Shown: positions 8,311-16,181 of the stretch, in pieces
How the letters are laid out: the number at the start of each line of letters is the position of its first letter
How positions within the stretch are numbered: the stretch's first letter is position 1
Assembly (NCBI GenBank): GCA_025057155.1
Contig: JANWYD010000001.1
Span: 1-64,000 of the forward strand
Length of the DNA: 64,000 nucleotides
Reading direction: 5' to 3'
Source: Chloroflexaceae bacterium
GTDB taxonomy: Bacteria > Chloroflexota > Chloroflexia > Chloroflexales > Chloroflexaceae
Program-made: the position numbers and the translations under genes
The notes under the pieces: generated by a model
The model's database searches: none
What the model was told of the DNA's origin: nothing
The model's input: only the letters and a program-made list of their open reading frames with translations

Positions 8311-8994
8311 ATGCCTCGCCGAAATCCTCCGGCGCCCTCTGTTGCGCCTGACGCGCACACGGACAATGCTGAACCGACGGTCCACCCGGCGCCTTCCGAC
8401 GACCCGCTTGCGGCGCTGCGCTACAGCCCGCCCCCAGAGATCGAAGCAGAGCTCATTGCCAGACTTCGCTCCGAGCATGGCTCATCGCTCCGTTCAGAGG
8501 CCGAAGACGCCCTGCGAGCGATTGCCGCGGCTGATACGCGCCGCCTCCCGCCCCGGCTGCGTCCAAAGACGACCAGGCACAAGGGGATTACCCGCATTGA
8601 CCATCCGGCCAAGCGCACCTTCGGCTACTTTGTGCGGGTCACCTGGAACAAGCAGCGGCGCAGCAAGTTCTTCTCTGACTCGGTGTATGGCGACCGGCTG
8701 GCGGCGCTGAGTGCGGCATTGGAATGGCGCAACAAAGCCGAGCAGGAGTTGGGGAAGCCGCGCACCGAGCGGCAGGTGATCGGCGTTTCCCGCACCAGCA
8801 CCGGTATCGTGGGCGTGCGCCGCACCGTTAAGGATGGGCGCGAGGTGTATGAAGCCACCTGGCGCGAGGGGAACCGTATTCGCCGAACTTCCTATTCCAT
8901 CGCCAAGCACGGTGAGAAGCGCGCCCTGAGCCTGGCGCGCCGGGCGCGCGAACGGTACGAGCGCCAGCGGCAGCGCAGCCCGATAGAGCGCTGA
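8311..8994 (+). CDS. double AP2-domain DNA-binding protein
   Basis: A basic protein of 227 residues. After a Pro-rich disordered N-terminus it carries two AP2/ERF-like three-stranded DNA-binding modules, about residues 91-149 (KGITRID ... GYFVRVTWNKQRRSKFF ... AALEWRNKAE) and 163-213 (TGIVGVRRTV ... YEATWREGNRIRRTSYSI ... RALSLARRARER). Bacterial AP2 domains usually sit in HNH homing endonucleases or phage integrases; here no nuclease or recombinase residues accompany them, so it is a candidate free-standing DNA-binding protein. The ATG at 8311 is chosen for GAGGAG 10 nt upstream; in-frame ATGs at 8293 and 8248 are alternatives. A strong terminator follows at 9094. Confidence 0.75.
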   Translation: MPRRNPPAPSVAPDAHTDNAEPTVHPAPSDDPLAALRYSPPPEIEAELIARLRSEHGSSLRSEAEDALRAIAAADTRRLPPRLRPKTTRHKGITRIDHPAKRTFGYFVRVTWNKQRRSKFFSDSVYGDRLAALSAALEWRNKAEQELGKPRTERQVIGVSRTSTGIVGVRRTVKDGREVYEATWREGNRIRRTSYSIAKHGEKRALSLARRARERYERQRQRSPIER

Positions 8995-9033
8995 GGCCGC
9001 TGAGGTACTGAGGCCACTGAGGCCGCTGAGGCG
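8991..9033. repeat. short tandem repeat (CTGAGG units)
   Basis: Five copies of a CTGAGG(C/T) unit with 2-4 nt spacers start at the stop codon of the AP2 gene. A simple-sequence tract with no evident function. Confidence 0.6.
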
Positions 9034-9093
9034 CTACGGGGGCACAGGCTCAAAACGGGCGAGGGATGATCCTGTGTTCTTTGGTTTTCATTC

Positions 9094-9119
9094 GGAGGGC
9101 TACTGGCCCTCCAAACTTT
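9094..9119 (+). terminator. intrinsic terminator of the AP2 gene
   Basis: GGAGGGC / GCCCTCC perfect 7-bp stem with loop TACTG, then AAACTTTTT. About 100 nt after the AP2 stop. Confidence 0.8.
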
Positions 9120-9197
9120 TTCCCGGAGCAACCTTCCGTGCGTCGAGCGCCCTGCAACGCAGAGCGCCTGACGCGCACCTGCCTTTCAAATGAAATA

Positions 9198-9227
9198 AGG
9201 ACCACGAGGAAGGTTCCCCGTGGTCCT
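9198..9227. terminator. hairpin between convergent genes
   Basis: AGGACCACG pairs perfectly with CGTGGTCCT. It lies between the AP2 gene and amt and may act in both directions, although it has no T-run. Confidence 0.45.
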
Positions 9228-9245
9228 GTTGATTAGCCAGGATGG

Positions 9246-9270
9246 TCAGGGAGGGTAAAGCCCTCCCTGA
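9246..9270 (-). terminator. terminator hairpin of amt
   Basis: TCAGGGAGGG / CCCTCCCTGA, a perfect 10-bp stem with a 5-nt loop, starts 16 nt beyond the amt stop on the minus strand. Confidence 0.65.
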
Positions 9271-9285
9271 TTCTGTGCCAGCGGC

Positions 9286-10689
9286 TTAGTCGGCCGTGCC
9301 CGCGGCGCGCACGCCCGCGCCCGCCAGATCGGGGTAGGCAACCGCGCCGTGCTCGCCAATGTCCAGACCAGCCTCTTCCTCCTCCTTGCTCACCCGCAGG
9401 CCGATGGTGGCCTTGATAGCGAGGAACATCAAGCCGGAGAGGGCGGCGGTCCAGACACCGACGGCCAGGATGCCGACGATCTGCGAGATCAGCAGGGTGG
9501 GGCCGCCACCAAAGAACAGACCGGTGGTGCCCGTATTGCCGGGGAAGGAGGCAAACAGCCCCACTGCCAGTGTGCCCCAGATGCCGGCCATCAGGTGCAC
9601 GGGCACGGCGCCGACCGGGTCGTCAATCTTCATGCGGTCGAGCAGTTCGGCGCCGAGCACCACGATCGGGCCGCCGATGAAGCCGATGATGATCGCCGAT
9701 AGCGGGGTGACATAGGCGCAGCCGGCAGTGATGGCTACCAGACCGGCAAGCACGCCATTGAGCGTCTGGCCAAGGTCAGGCTTGCCGTAGCGCAGCCAGG
9801 CGGTGAAGAGGGCGCCGAGGGCGCCAGCGGCTGCCGCCAGGTTGGTGGTCACTGCGACCATGGCTACGGCATCAGCATCACTCTGGGAGGCGATCGCCAA
9901 CTGGCTGCCGGGGTTGAAGCCAAACCAGCCCAGCCAGAGAATGAACACGCCCAGCGTCGCGAGCGACATGTTGTGGCCGGGGATGGTCCGGGGCTTGCCA
10001 TCGGGACCGTACTTGCCTAGGCGCGGCCCAAGGATGATCGCGCCCATCAGCGAGGCCCAGCCGCCGACGCTATGCACCACCGTGCTGCCGGCGAAGTCGG
10101 TGAAGCCCCAGTTGCCCTCGGTGTTGCCCGCGTAGTGGTTGAGCCAGCCGGCCCCGCTCCAGACCCAGTGTACGACAACCGGGTAGATAAAGAGCGAGAT
10201 GAGGAAGCTGTAGACCAGGTACGCGGTGAACCTGGTGCGCTCGGCCATGGCCCCGGCGACGATGGTCGCTGCGGTACCGGCAAACACCACCTGGAAGAAC
10301 CAGCTCGCCAGCACCGGTACGCTGCCTTCCTCGGTCACCACGGAGAGGAAGAACTGATCCGTGCCGATGAAGCCCCCGGCCGAGGTGCCATACGCAATGC
10401 CCCAGCCAATCGCCCAGAAGGCGATGGAGCACATCACAAAGTCCATCAGGTTCTTAAACAGAATGTTCGCCGTGTTCTTCGAGCGCGTAAGACCGGCGGT
10501 CAACATCGCGAAGCCAGCCTGCATAAAGAAGACCAGGGCCGCGCAGATAAAGAGGAAGAAGGTGTCCATCGCCACGGCCAGTTCGGTCGTCGAGGGTCCT
10601 TCCTCAGCAAAGGCCTTCCCGCCGGTAATCGCCCAGAGACCAAGACCTGCCGCCAGCGCAATGCCGGCTTTCTGCCACGTCAGTCGCAT
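9286..10689 (-). CDS. amt: ammonium transporter (Amt/MEP/Rh family)
   Basis: A 467-residue channel for ammonium uptake with a cleaved N-terminal signal sequence (ALAAGLGLWAITGGKAFA) and about eleven transmembrane helices. Family signatures visible include MQAGFAMLTAGLTRSKNTANIL, DFAGSTVVHSVGGWASL with the first pore histidine, GWFGFNPGS and VPVHLMAGIWGTL with the second pore histidine. The start is the ATG complementary to 10687-10689 (MRLTWQKAG), preceded by GGGAG; a longer frame to 10764 lacks a ribosome binding site. No glnK/P-II gene is adjacent, which is unusual for amt. Two inverted repeats of the form GNTAC-N7-GTANC upstream suggest nitrogen-responsive control. Confidence 0.96.
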   Translation of the reverse strand: MRLTWQKAGIALAAGLGLWAITGGKAFAEEGPSTTELAVAMDTFFLFICAALVFFMQAGFAMLTAGLTRSKNTANILFKNLMDFVMCSIAFWAIGWGIAYGTSAGGFIGTDQFFLSVVTEEGSVPVLASWFFQVVFAGTAATIVAGAMAERTRFTAYLVYSFLISLFIYPVVVHWVWSGAGWLNHYAGNTEGNWGFTDFAGSTVVHSVGGWASLMGAIILGPRLGKYGPDGKPRTIPGHNMSLATLGVFILWLGWFGFNPGSQLAIASQSDADAVAMVAVTTNLAAAAGALGALFTAWLRYGKPDLGQTLNGVLAGLVAITAGCAYVTPLSAIIIGFIGGPIVVLGAELLDRMKIDDPVGAVPVHLMAGIWGTLAVGLFASFPGNTGTTGLFFGGGPTLLISQIVGILAVGVWTAALSGLMFLAIKATIGLRVSKEEEEAGLDIGEHGAVAYPDLAGAGVRAAGTAD

Positions 10690-10770
10690 GGTGAGACTCC
10701 CTATCGTGTCTACGTCAAAGCGGTGGTAAGACAACTGAAGCGCTTCCTGTCTTAGCATCCACACGAAGCA

Positions 10771-10791
10771 CTGGTACGAACCTGGTACCAG
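10771..10791. promoter_or_regulatory. inverted repeat upstream of amt (site 1)
   Basis: CTGGTAC-N7-GTACCAG, a perfect 7-bp inverted repeat about 85-100 bp upstream of the amt start. Its inner half-sites GGTAC-N7-GTACC have the same 5-7-5 geometry as site 2. Confidence 0.5.
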
Positions 10792-10943
10792 CGCAGCTAC
10801 GCCGTGAGCGACCTGTTACGAATCTCTGAAACACGAGTTGTGGTGAGCCGACCTCTACGGCTGCCGCGTCGCAGGGAAGGCGGGCACACCGGCCTGTCAC
10901 CCCCTTGAAAAGAGAATGTCCACATTTTGTCGAATATTGAACC

Positions 10944-10960
10944 GTTACAGTAATGGTAAC
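10944..10960. promoter_or_regulatory. inverted repeat upstream of amt (site 2)
   Basis: GTTAC-AGTAATG-GTAAC, a perfect 5-bp inverted repeat in a local AT-rich patch about 260 bp upstream of amt. The half-site resembles the GTNAC a-box bound by GlnR-type nitrogen regulators; this is a resemblance only. Confidence 0.45.
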
Positions 10961-11185
10961 AAATTTGGAACTTCAAACAATGTCAACCGTGCCCGAATTG
11001 CTCCTCACCACGTATGTGCAAAATGACCAAATGGCGCTAACCGGCGGGTCTCCCCGCGTCTCGCGCCGCCAGAAGGGGGCGCGGCCTATGCAGGCGGCGG
11101 CTGATGCGCCGCGAGTGTTCGCATTTACCGACCTCGTTCGCTCCGCAGAGGCTGTGGAGGGCGCAAAGGGCTTCAAAACGCTCGT

Positions 11186-11214
11186 CCTCTGCGTGCTCTG
11201 CGGTAAATCTGAAC
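11186..11214. repeat. dispersed intergenic repeat, family C copy
   Basis: CCTCTGCGTGCTCTGCGGT followed by AAATCTGAAC. The same phrase occurs reversed at about 29702-29723 and 58213-58240. The 93-codon open frame crossing it (10953-11234) is not considered a gene. The rest of the 10690-11520 spacer holds the amt operators, the rnhC promoter and a family A palindrome. Confidence 0.5.
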
Positions 11215-11235
11215 AGGTTGCAATGCCCATCTGAC

Positions 11236-11264
11236 TTGACAGGGAGCGGCGATGCTTCTAAGAT
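11236..11264 (+). promoter_or_regulatory. promoter for rnhC
   Basis: TTGACA (11236-11241), 17-bp spacer, TAAGAT (11259-11264) facing rnhC, giving a leader of about 250 nt. Confidence 0.65.
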
Positions 11265-11420
11265 ATCCACTCCCGACATTACGCGCAGGAGAACAGGCCC
11301 CCTTTTTTCACGCGCTGATGGTGGTCGTTGAGGGGAAGCCCGACCCATAAAGAAAGTCGCTTTCCCGGCGCCCGCCGCGGAAAGGGAGCGGCAAGGCCCG
11401 TGCGCCGGCTGGCATCGCCT

Positions 11421-11439
11421 GGGGGAAAACCCGGTTTCC
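11421..11439. repeat. dispersed palindrome, family A copy
   Basis: GGGGGAAAACCCGGTTTCC, within the predicted rnhC leader. Confidence 0.6.
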
Positions 11440-11520
11440 TGCGGCCCCTCTGCGTTAGCCTGGAAGGAGACGGCGAAAGCTGGTTGCCGCTGGTTCTCAC
11501 CGGACGAGAAGGTTGCAGAG

Positions 11521-12411
11521 ATGGAAGATCCCCGGCTGGCCGCGCTACAGCGGGCCATCGAAGCCCAGGGGTGGCGCTGGCGCCCCGGTAAGCCTGTTCC
11601 CTACGGCGTCCAGTTGCTGGTCGAGGATGGCCGCCATCAGGCCGCGCTCACGTACTATCCCGGACAAGGGCGTATAGTTGTGGGCGGGCGCGCGACGCCG
11701 TTGCGTCACGAGCTGGAGGAGCTGGCGCTCTCGACGGCCGGCTGCGTGGTCGAGGATGCCGAAATTGGTCTGGATGAATCCGGCAAGGGCGACTGGTTCG
11801 GGCCGCTGGTGGTGGCGGCGGTGTGTGTCGATCCGGCCGTGGCTCCGGCCCTGCTCCGGGCAGGGGTGCGCGACAGCAAGACCGTCGCTGGCGACCGTAT
11901 CGCTGAACTCGCCGCCACAATTGTGCAACGCATCCCCGCCCCGGCCCATGCGGTCACGGTGCTTGAGCCGCTGGCGTACAATCAGCGCTACGCCGTAGCC
12001 GGGAACATCAATGCGCTGCTGGCGGAACTTTACGCCGCGACCGCCGCGCCGGTAGTGGCCCATACGGGCGTCAGGGCGATCATCTGCGATCAATTCGCGC
12101 AGAGCGCCGAGCGCCTGGAGACAGCCTTTGCTGTAGCAGATTTACCGCGCCCGCGCCAGGCTCACCACGCCGAGCGCCTCAGTCTGGCGGTAGCCGCGGC
12201 CTCGGTGCTGGCCACGGCGCGCTTTCAGGAGGAACTGACCCGCCTGGGGGCCCTGGCGGGGTGGGAGGGGCCGTTGCCGGCGGGTGCTTCGGACCTTCCG
12301 CTGCTGGAGCGGGCAGCGCGCTGGATCATCGCCCGCGAGGGACCCCAGGGGTTGGCCCGCTACGCCAAGCTGCACTTCCGGCCTGTGCGGGCATTGCTCG
12401 AAGCGGGGTGA
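11521..12411 (+). CDS. rnhC: ribonuclease HIII
   Basis: A 296-residue type 2 RNase H that cleaves RNA in RNA-DNA hybrids. The N-terminal 70 or so residues form the TBP-like substrate-binding domain typical of RNase HIII. The catalytic domain starts with IGLDESGKGDWFGPLVVAAV near residue 82, containing the Asp and the GKGDxFGP block that separates HIII from HII. DSK (near 120), ICDQF and the HAERLSLAVAAASVLA helix follow. An ATG with AGAAGGTTGCAG upstream is used. The next gene starts 4 nt after its stop, so the two are co-transcribed. Confidence 0.92.
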   Translation: MEDPRLAALQRAIEAQGWRWRPGKPVPYGVQLLVEDGRHQAALTYYPGQGRIVVGGRATPLRHELEELALSTAGCVVEDAEIGLDESGKGDWFGPLVVAAVCVDPAVAPALLRAGVRDSKTVAGDRIAELAATIVQRIPAPAHAVTVLEPLAYNQRYAVAGNINALLAELYAATAAPVVAHTGVRAIICDQFAQSAERLETAFAVADLPRPRQAHHAERLSLAVAAASVLATARFQEELTRLGALAGWEGPLPAGASDLPLLERAARWIIAREGPQGLARYAKLHFRPVRALLEAG

Positions 12412-12415
12412 GCCG

Positions 12416-13669
12416 ATGCTGCTCTTTGATCCATATGCGGTGCGACCCTTGTTTCCGGCGCTGGCCCAGCAGTGCGGTATGCGCGAGGCGGTGTTCTTCG
12501 ACGGGCCGGGGGGGACGCAAGTTCCGCAGTCCGTCATCGAGGCCATGGCCAGTTATCTGGCCACCAGCAATGCCAACACCCACGGAGCCTTTCCCACCAG
12601 CCGCCGCACCGATGAGACCATCGCGGCGGCGCACCGGGCCGTGGCCGACCTGCTAGGCTGCGCTTCCGAGGAGATCGTCTTTGGACCGAACATGACCACG
12701 CTGACCTTCGCCGTCAGCCGGGCGCTGGGCCGTGACCTGCTTCCGGGCGACGAGGTGGTGGTGACGCGCCTCGACCACGACGCGAACGTGGCCCCGTGGC
12801 GCGCCCTGGAGGAGCGCGGGGCGATCATCCGCGAAGTGGACGTTCACCTCGAGGATTGCACCCTCAACATGGCCGATCTCGCGGCAAAGGTGCACGGGCG
12901 CACCAGGATCGTGGCGGTCAACTACGCTTCGAATGCCGTCGGTACAATCAGCGACGTACAGAGCGTGATCCGTCTGGCCCACAGCGTGGGCGCAATCGTC
13001 TATGTTGACGCAGTGCATTACGCGCCTCACGGGCCGATTGATGTGCGCGCCCTGGGCTGCGACTTCCTGGCGTGCAGCGTCTACAAGTTTTTCGGCCCGC
13101 ACGTGGGGGTGCTGTATGGCAGGCGCGAGCTGCTGGAGCGGCTGCAGCCCTACAAAGTGCGCCCGGCGCCCGAGCAAAGCCCCGAGCGCTGGATGACCGG
13201 CACGCAGAATCATGAGGGGCTGGCCGGAACCATCGCGGCGATTGAGTATCTGGCGTCGCTGGGAGTCGCGACTAATGCCAGCGCCTCCCATGCACGGCGC
13301 GACGCCCTGATGCGGGCGATGACGACGATCAAGACTTACGAGCGCGGCCTGGCCGGGCAGCTGGTCGAGGGGCTGTTGCGTATCCCCGGATTGACCTTTT
13401 ACGGCATCCGCGAGGCGGCGCGCTTCGACGAGCGCACGCCGACGGCGGCCTTTCGCCTGGCAAATCTGCCGCCGCGGGCCGTTGCCGAGGCCCTGGCCGA
13501 ACGGGGTATTTTCGTCTGGGACGGCAACTTCTACGCCGTAGGTCTGACCGAGCGGCTGGGCGTTGAGGACCAGGGCGGCCTGGTGCGGGTGGGGTTGACC
13601 CACTACAACACGCCTGAGGAAGTGGATTACTTTCTTGATGTGCTCGATAGCCTTGCAGCGGCAAGATAG
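12416..13669 (+). CDS. class V aminotransferase, cysteine desulfurase-like
   Basis: A 417-residue PLP-dependent fold-type I enzyme. Features are the N-terminal FFDGPGGTQVPQSVIEAM, NANTHG, FGPNMTTLTF, the cofactor Asp in VYVDAVHYAPHGPID, and the PLP lysine in SVYKFFGPHVGVLYG. These match the cysteine-desulfurase-like subfamily rather than housekeeping IscS/SufS. The substrate is not determined by the sequence. It lies 4 nt after rnhC and is followed by a small damaged gene. Confidence 0.85.
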   Translation: MLLFDPYAVRPLFPALAQQCGMREAVFFDGPGGTQVPQSVIEAMASYLATSNANTHGAFPTSRRTDETIAAAHRAVADLLGCASEEIVFGPNMTTLTFAVSRALGRDLLPGDEVVVTRLDHDANVAPWRALEERGAIIREVDVHLEDCTLNMADLAAKVHGRTRIVAVNYASNAVGTISDVQSVIRLAHSVGAIVYVDAVHYAPHGPIDVRALGCDFLACSVYKFFGPHVGVLYGRRELLERLQPYKVRPAPEQSPERWMTGTQNHEGLAGTIAAIEYLASLGVATNASASHARRDALMRAMTTIKTYERGLAGQLVEGLLRIPGLTFYGIREAARFDERTPTAAFRLANLPPRAVAEALAERGIFVWDGNFYAVGLTERLGVEDQGGLVRVGLTHYNTPEEVDYFLDVLDSLAAAR

Positions 13670-13711
13670 GGCGAAGCCCGAGATAAGCGCATATCTGCAC
13701 GTGAGGCGAGC

Positions 13712-13928
13712 ATGCTCAGAGGCATTGTTGTCTTGATCGTTATTGCGCCAGCCGCTGGGCGAGCTTGGCACCTTCCTGACGCATCTCTCCTTTGTGTTCG
13801 AGGGCGGTCTGGAAGCCCTGCCGGGGGTGAGCTTCGTGCGCGAAGCCGAGGCCACGGCGGCGGCCCGGGCCGTGCTCGACGCAGCCAACCGCCGGGTTGA
13901 GCGGCTGTTAGGGGCCTCGCACCCGTGA
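13712..13928 (+). pseudogene. small gene with an apparent +1 frameshift
   Basis: An ATG at 13712 has a good GAGG ribosome binding site and opens MLRGIVVLIVI, but within 30 nt the plausible coding frame switches by one base to the frame at 13743 (LGELGTFLTHLSFVFEGG, then SFVREAEATAAARAVLDAAN), which runs to the stop at 13928. The first frame afterwards is Arg/Gly-rich and looks non-coding. Together they would make a protein of about 72 residues. It could be a decayed gene, a sequencing error or a TTG-initiated 61-residue protein. The family is not recognised. Confidence 0.4.
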
Positions 13929-13933
13929 GCAAC

Positions 13934-13962
13934 TTGCGAAATCTCAACTTTTTTGTTACTAT
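13934..13962 (+). promoter_or_regulatory. promoter for the 33-codon membrane-peptide gene
   Basis: TTGCGA (13934-13939), 17-bp spacer, TACTAT (13957-13962) in an AT-rich patch; the predicted transcript of about 290 nt runs to the terminator at 14221-14256. Confidence 0.5.
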
Positions 13963-14094
13963 TCCGGCGCGGATCGAGGGAGATGCTAATCGAGGCGTTC
14001 AGTCGGAACTGAGCGGATCGCCCGAAGCGGAGCGGAGGGGACCCGGATACACACCGGTGATGTCTATCAACAGCGAAGAACGGGGTCTCCGAAG

Positions 14095-14196
14095 ATGAAG
14101 TGGCATGCCCTGAACCTCTACATCAAGGTCTCTCTGCTGATGGGGGCGATCGCCTCGCTCCTTCTGGCGGCAGGCGCCGAGGCCAAGTGGGTCTAG
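14095..14196 (+). CDS. 33-residue single-helix membrane peptide
   Basis: The open frame encodes MKWHALNLYIKV, then SLLMGAIASLLLAAGA, then EAKWV and stops. It has a short amphipathic, positively charged N-terminus, one transmembrane helix of about 18 residues and a charged Trp-containing C-terminus. The gene has its own apparent promoter (13934) and an excellent intrinsic terminator starting 25 nt after the stop, so it looks like a complete transcription unit. The ribosome binding site (GGGG, 9 nt upstream) is weak. Function unknown. Small single-helix accessory subunits are common in respiratory and photosynthetic complexes, which is an analogy only. An alternative is a small RNA with a fortuitous frame. 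Confidence 0.6.
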   Translation: MKWHALNLYIKVSLLMGAIASLLLAAGAEAKWV

Positions 14197-14220
14197 GCAG
14201 GTAAGTTATCTCGATCCGCG

Positions 14221-14256
14221 CGAGCAGAGGGGCTGTTTCCTTCTGCTCGTTTTTTT
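14221..14256 (+). terminator. strong intrinsic terminator
   Basis: CGAGCAGA (14221-14228) pairs with TCTGCTCG (14242-14249), followed by seven T. It ends the transcript carrying the 33-codon gene. Confidence 0.9.
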
Positions 14257-14446
14257 AACGCTCTGGTTCGGTTCGGGTGATATATTAACCCGCACGATTG
14301 CCCGGCGCTCTGCGAGACGCAGCGCCGGGCGCATTGCCTATGGGTAGAGCCGTTCCCTCGCGGCGCTGCAATGCCCTGGCACGGGATCGAGCGGTGCAGA
14401 CCTGGTCATCTCTGGACGGCACGTACCGCCGCAGGATGAGAAAACG

Positions 14447-15997
14447 ATGAGTACACTGCCGCGGGCTGCACGCTGGTACCTGTACAGTCTGTGGAGCATC
14501 GCACTGGTTAGCATTATTGCAGCGATCATTTCCACCAGCGCCCCGATGCCCGGGCTACTCGCGCTTGGCATCAGCGGTGTAGCCTATGTGCTGGCCGACT
14601 ACTTTGAGGTGGTTTTCGGTCTCAATCAGCGTGATCGCGTGGCTATGACCGTTGTTGACGCGCCGACCATATTTCTCGTGCCCACGGCCGGTGCGTATGG
14701 GGTGCTGGTAGTGCTCATCGGCAGCCTGCTGGTGGACTGGCTGCGCGGGCGGCCATGGTACAAGGGTCTCTTCAATGCCTCACAGCGCAGTATCACCTTC
14801 CTGGTCATGGTCGCCATCTACAATGCGCTGGTACCGCCAGCCAAGCCGTTCTTCAGCGGCTTTGGGGGACTGGTAACGTTTGCGGTTCTTGCCGTAACCT
14901 ATTATACGCTCAACACCCTCCTCGTCTCCACCATCCTTGCCCTGGCCAGCGGCGAGCCGGTCCTCCGGGTCTATCGCGCCAGCTTTCGCGAGGTGCGCTG
15001 GGTGCATTTTATTACCTTGCCCTTTGGCGCCATCCTGGCCTACATCTGGGAAACGAACCCCTGGTTGACCCTGGCTGCCGTGCTGCCCCTGTTTATGGCC
15101 TATCGCTCCTTCAAGACCAAGGCCGCGTTGCAGGAGGAAAGCCAGCGCAGCCGCGACCTGGCCGACCAGGCGACGCGCCTGGTGGATGAACTGCGCGCCA
15201 GGCAGGAGGAGTTGATCCGTTCCTCCCAGCTTGCCGCGCTGGGCACGTTTGCGGCGAGTGTGGCTCACGAGTTCAACAATCTGCTTACCGCCATCTACGG
15301 CTATACGCAGCTAGGGCTGAGCGCCCATGAGCCCCAGGAGAAGGATCAGGCGCTTGACGTGGTCCGGCGAGCCTGCACCCGCAGGCAGAGCATTACCCGC
15401 GGTCTACTCTCCTTTACGCGCCGGCGCGAACCCAGGCGCGAGCTATGCCAGTTGAACGACCTGGTCCGGGATGCGATCACCTTGCTGCGACCTGAGTTTA
15501 TGCGCCTGGGCGTGGTGATTGAGGAGCGCCTGCAACCCCTCCCCGAGGTCTGGTGCGATAGCGGCCAGATCACCCAGGTGTTGCTTAACCTGCTCACCAA
15601 TGCTCGTAACGCGGTGCGCGACCAGGGTCACGGGCAAATTATTATCGGCACACAGATGATCGAAGATCAGATCGAACTGTCGGTCAGGGACACAGGTGTC
15701 GGCATTCCCGCCGAGATGCTCGCGGCGATCTTTCAGCCATTTGTAACTACCAAACATCCGAGCGACGCCAGGAACTCCGGCGGCGCCGGCCTGGGACTGG
15801 CCATCTGTCGCACCATCATCGAGAACCATGGCGGCGTCATCCGGGCCGAGAGCGAGGTGGGACGGGGCACCACCATGACCGTGCGCCTCCCGCTGCGTGC
15901 ATCGCTCGCCCCTGCGACAACGGATGGTCCAGGCGAGGTCGGGTTCGATGCGGAGCCGGACACCCACTACGCCAGCGCACCGCATTCGCTGGCCTGA
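14447..15997 (+). CDS. membrane sensor histidine kinase
   Basis: A 516-residue kinase. The N-terminal 220 residues hold about seven hydrophobic helices without an obvious extracellular sensor. A coiled-coil-like linker (230-260) leads to the HisKA H-box with phospho-acceptor H274 (SVAHEFNNLLTAIYG). The HATPase domain has N-box LLNLLTNARNAV, G1 DTGVGIP and G2 GGAGLGLAIC. The N-terminus resembles the MASE-like/7TM sensors of Chloroflexi kinases. No response regulator gene is adjacent, so it is an orphan kinase here. The ATG lies after GAGAAAACG. Confidence 0.9.
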   Translation: MSTLPRAARWYLYSLWSIALVSIIAAIISTSAPMPGLLALGISGVAYVLADYFEVVFGLNQRDRVAMTVVDAPTIFLVPTAGAYGVLVVLIGSLLVDWLRGRPWYKGLFNASQRSITFLVMVAIYNALVPPAKPFFSGFGGLVTFAVLAVTYYTLNTLLVSTILALASGEPVLRVYRASFREVRWVHFITLPFGAILAYIWETNPWLTLAAVLPLFMAYRSFKTKAALQEESQRSRDLADQATRLVDELRARQEELIRSSQLAALGTFAASVAHEFNNLLTAIYGYTQLGLSAHEPQEKDQALDVVRRACTRRQSITRGLLSFTRRREPRRELCQLNDLVRDAITLLRPEFMRLGVVIEERLQPLPEVWCDSGQITQVLLNLLTNARNAVRDQGHGQIIIGTQMIEDQIELSVRDTGVGIPAEMLAAIFQPFVTTKHPSDARNSGGAGLGLAICRTIIENHGGVIRAESEVGRGTTMTVRLPLRASLAPATTDGPGEVGFDAEPDTHYASAPHSLA

Positions 15998-16181
15998 GCG
16001 GCGCACCCGGTATGGTACGCAAGCGGTTTCCTGTCAGGGTCGCGCTCTCCCAGCCTCTTCTATCACTAGCCGCTTTGCACGGATGAAAAAGGATCTTCCT
16101 GAGCGTGCGCCTCTCTACCCGACTCTCCTGGCCAGCCGGGTGGGCGCCGTCTTTCCAAACCATCCCCTGGATCGGTCTCCG

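Noticed and set aside
8229-10966. Shared 14-mer ATGGTAACAAATTT at 8229 and 10953.
   Set aside because: Several 14-base coincidences are expected by chance in 64 kb; only the 10944-10960 inverted repeat was kept.
10953-11234. 93-codon plus-strand frame in the amt-rnhC spacer.
   Set aside because: No ribosome binding site, no family resemblance, crosses a dispersed repeat and the rnhC promoter.
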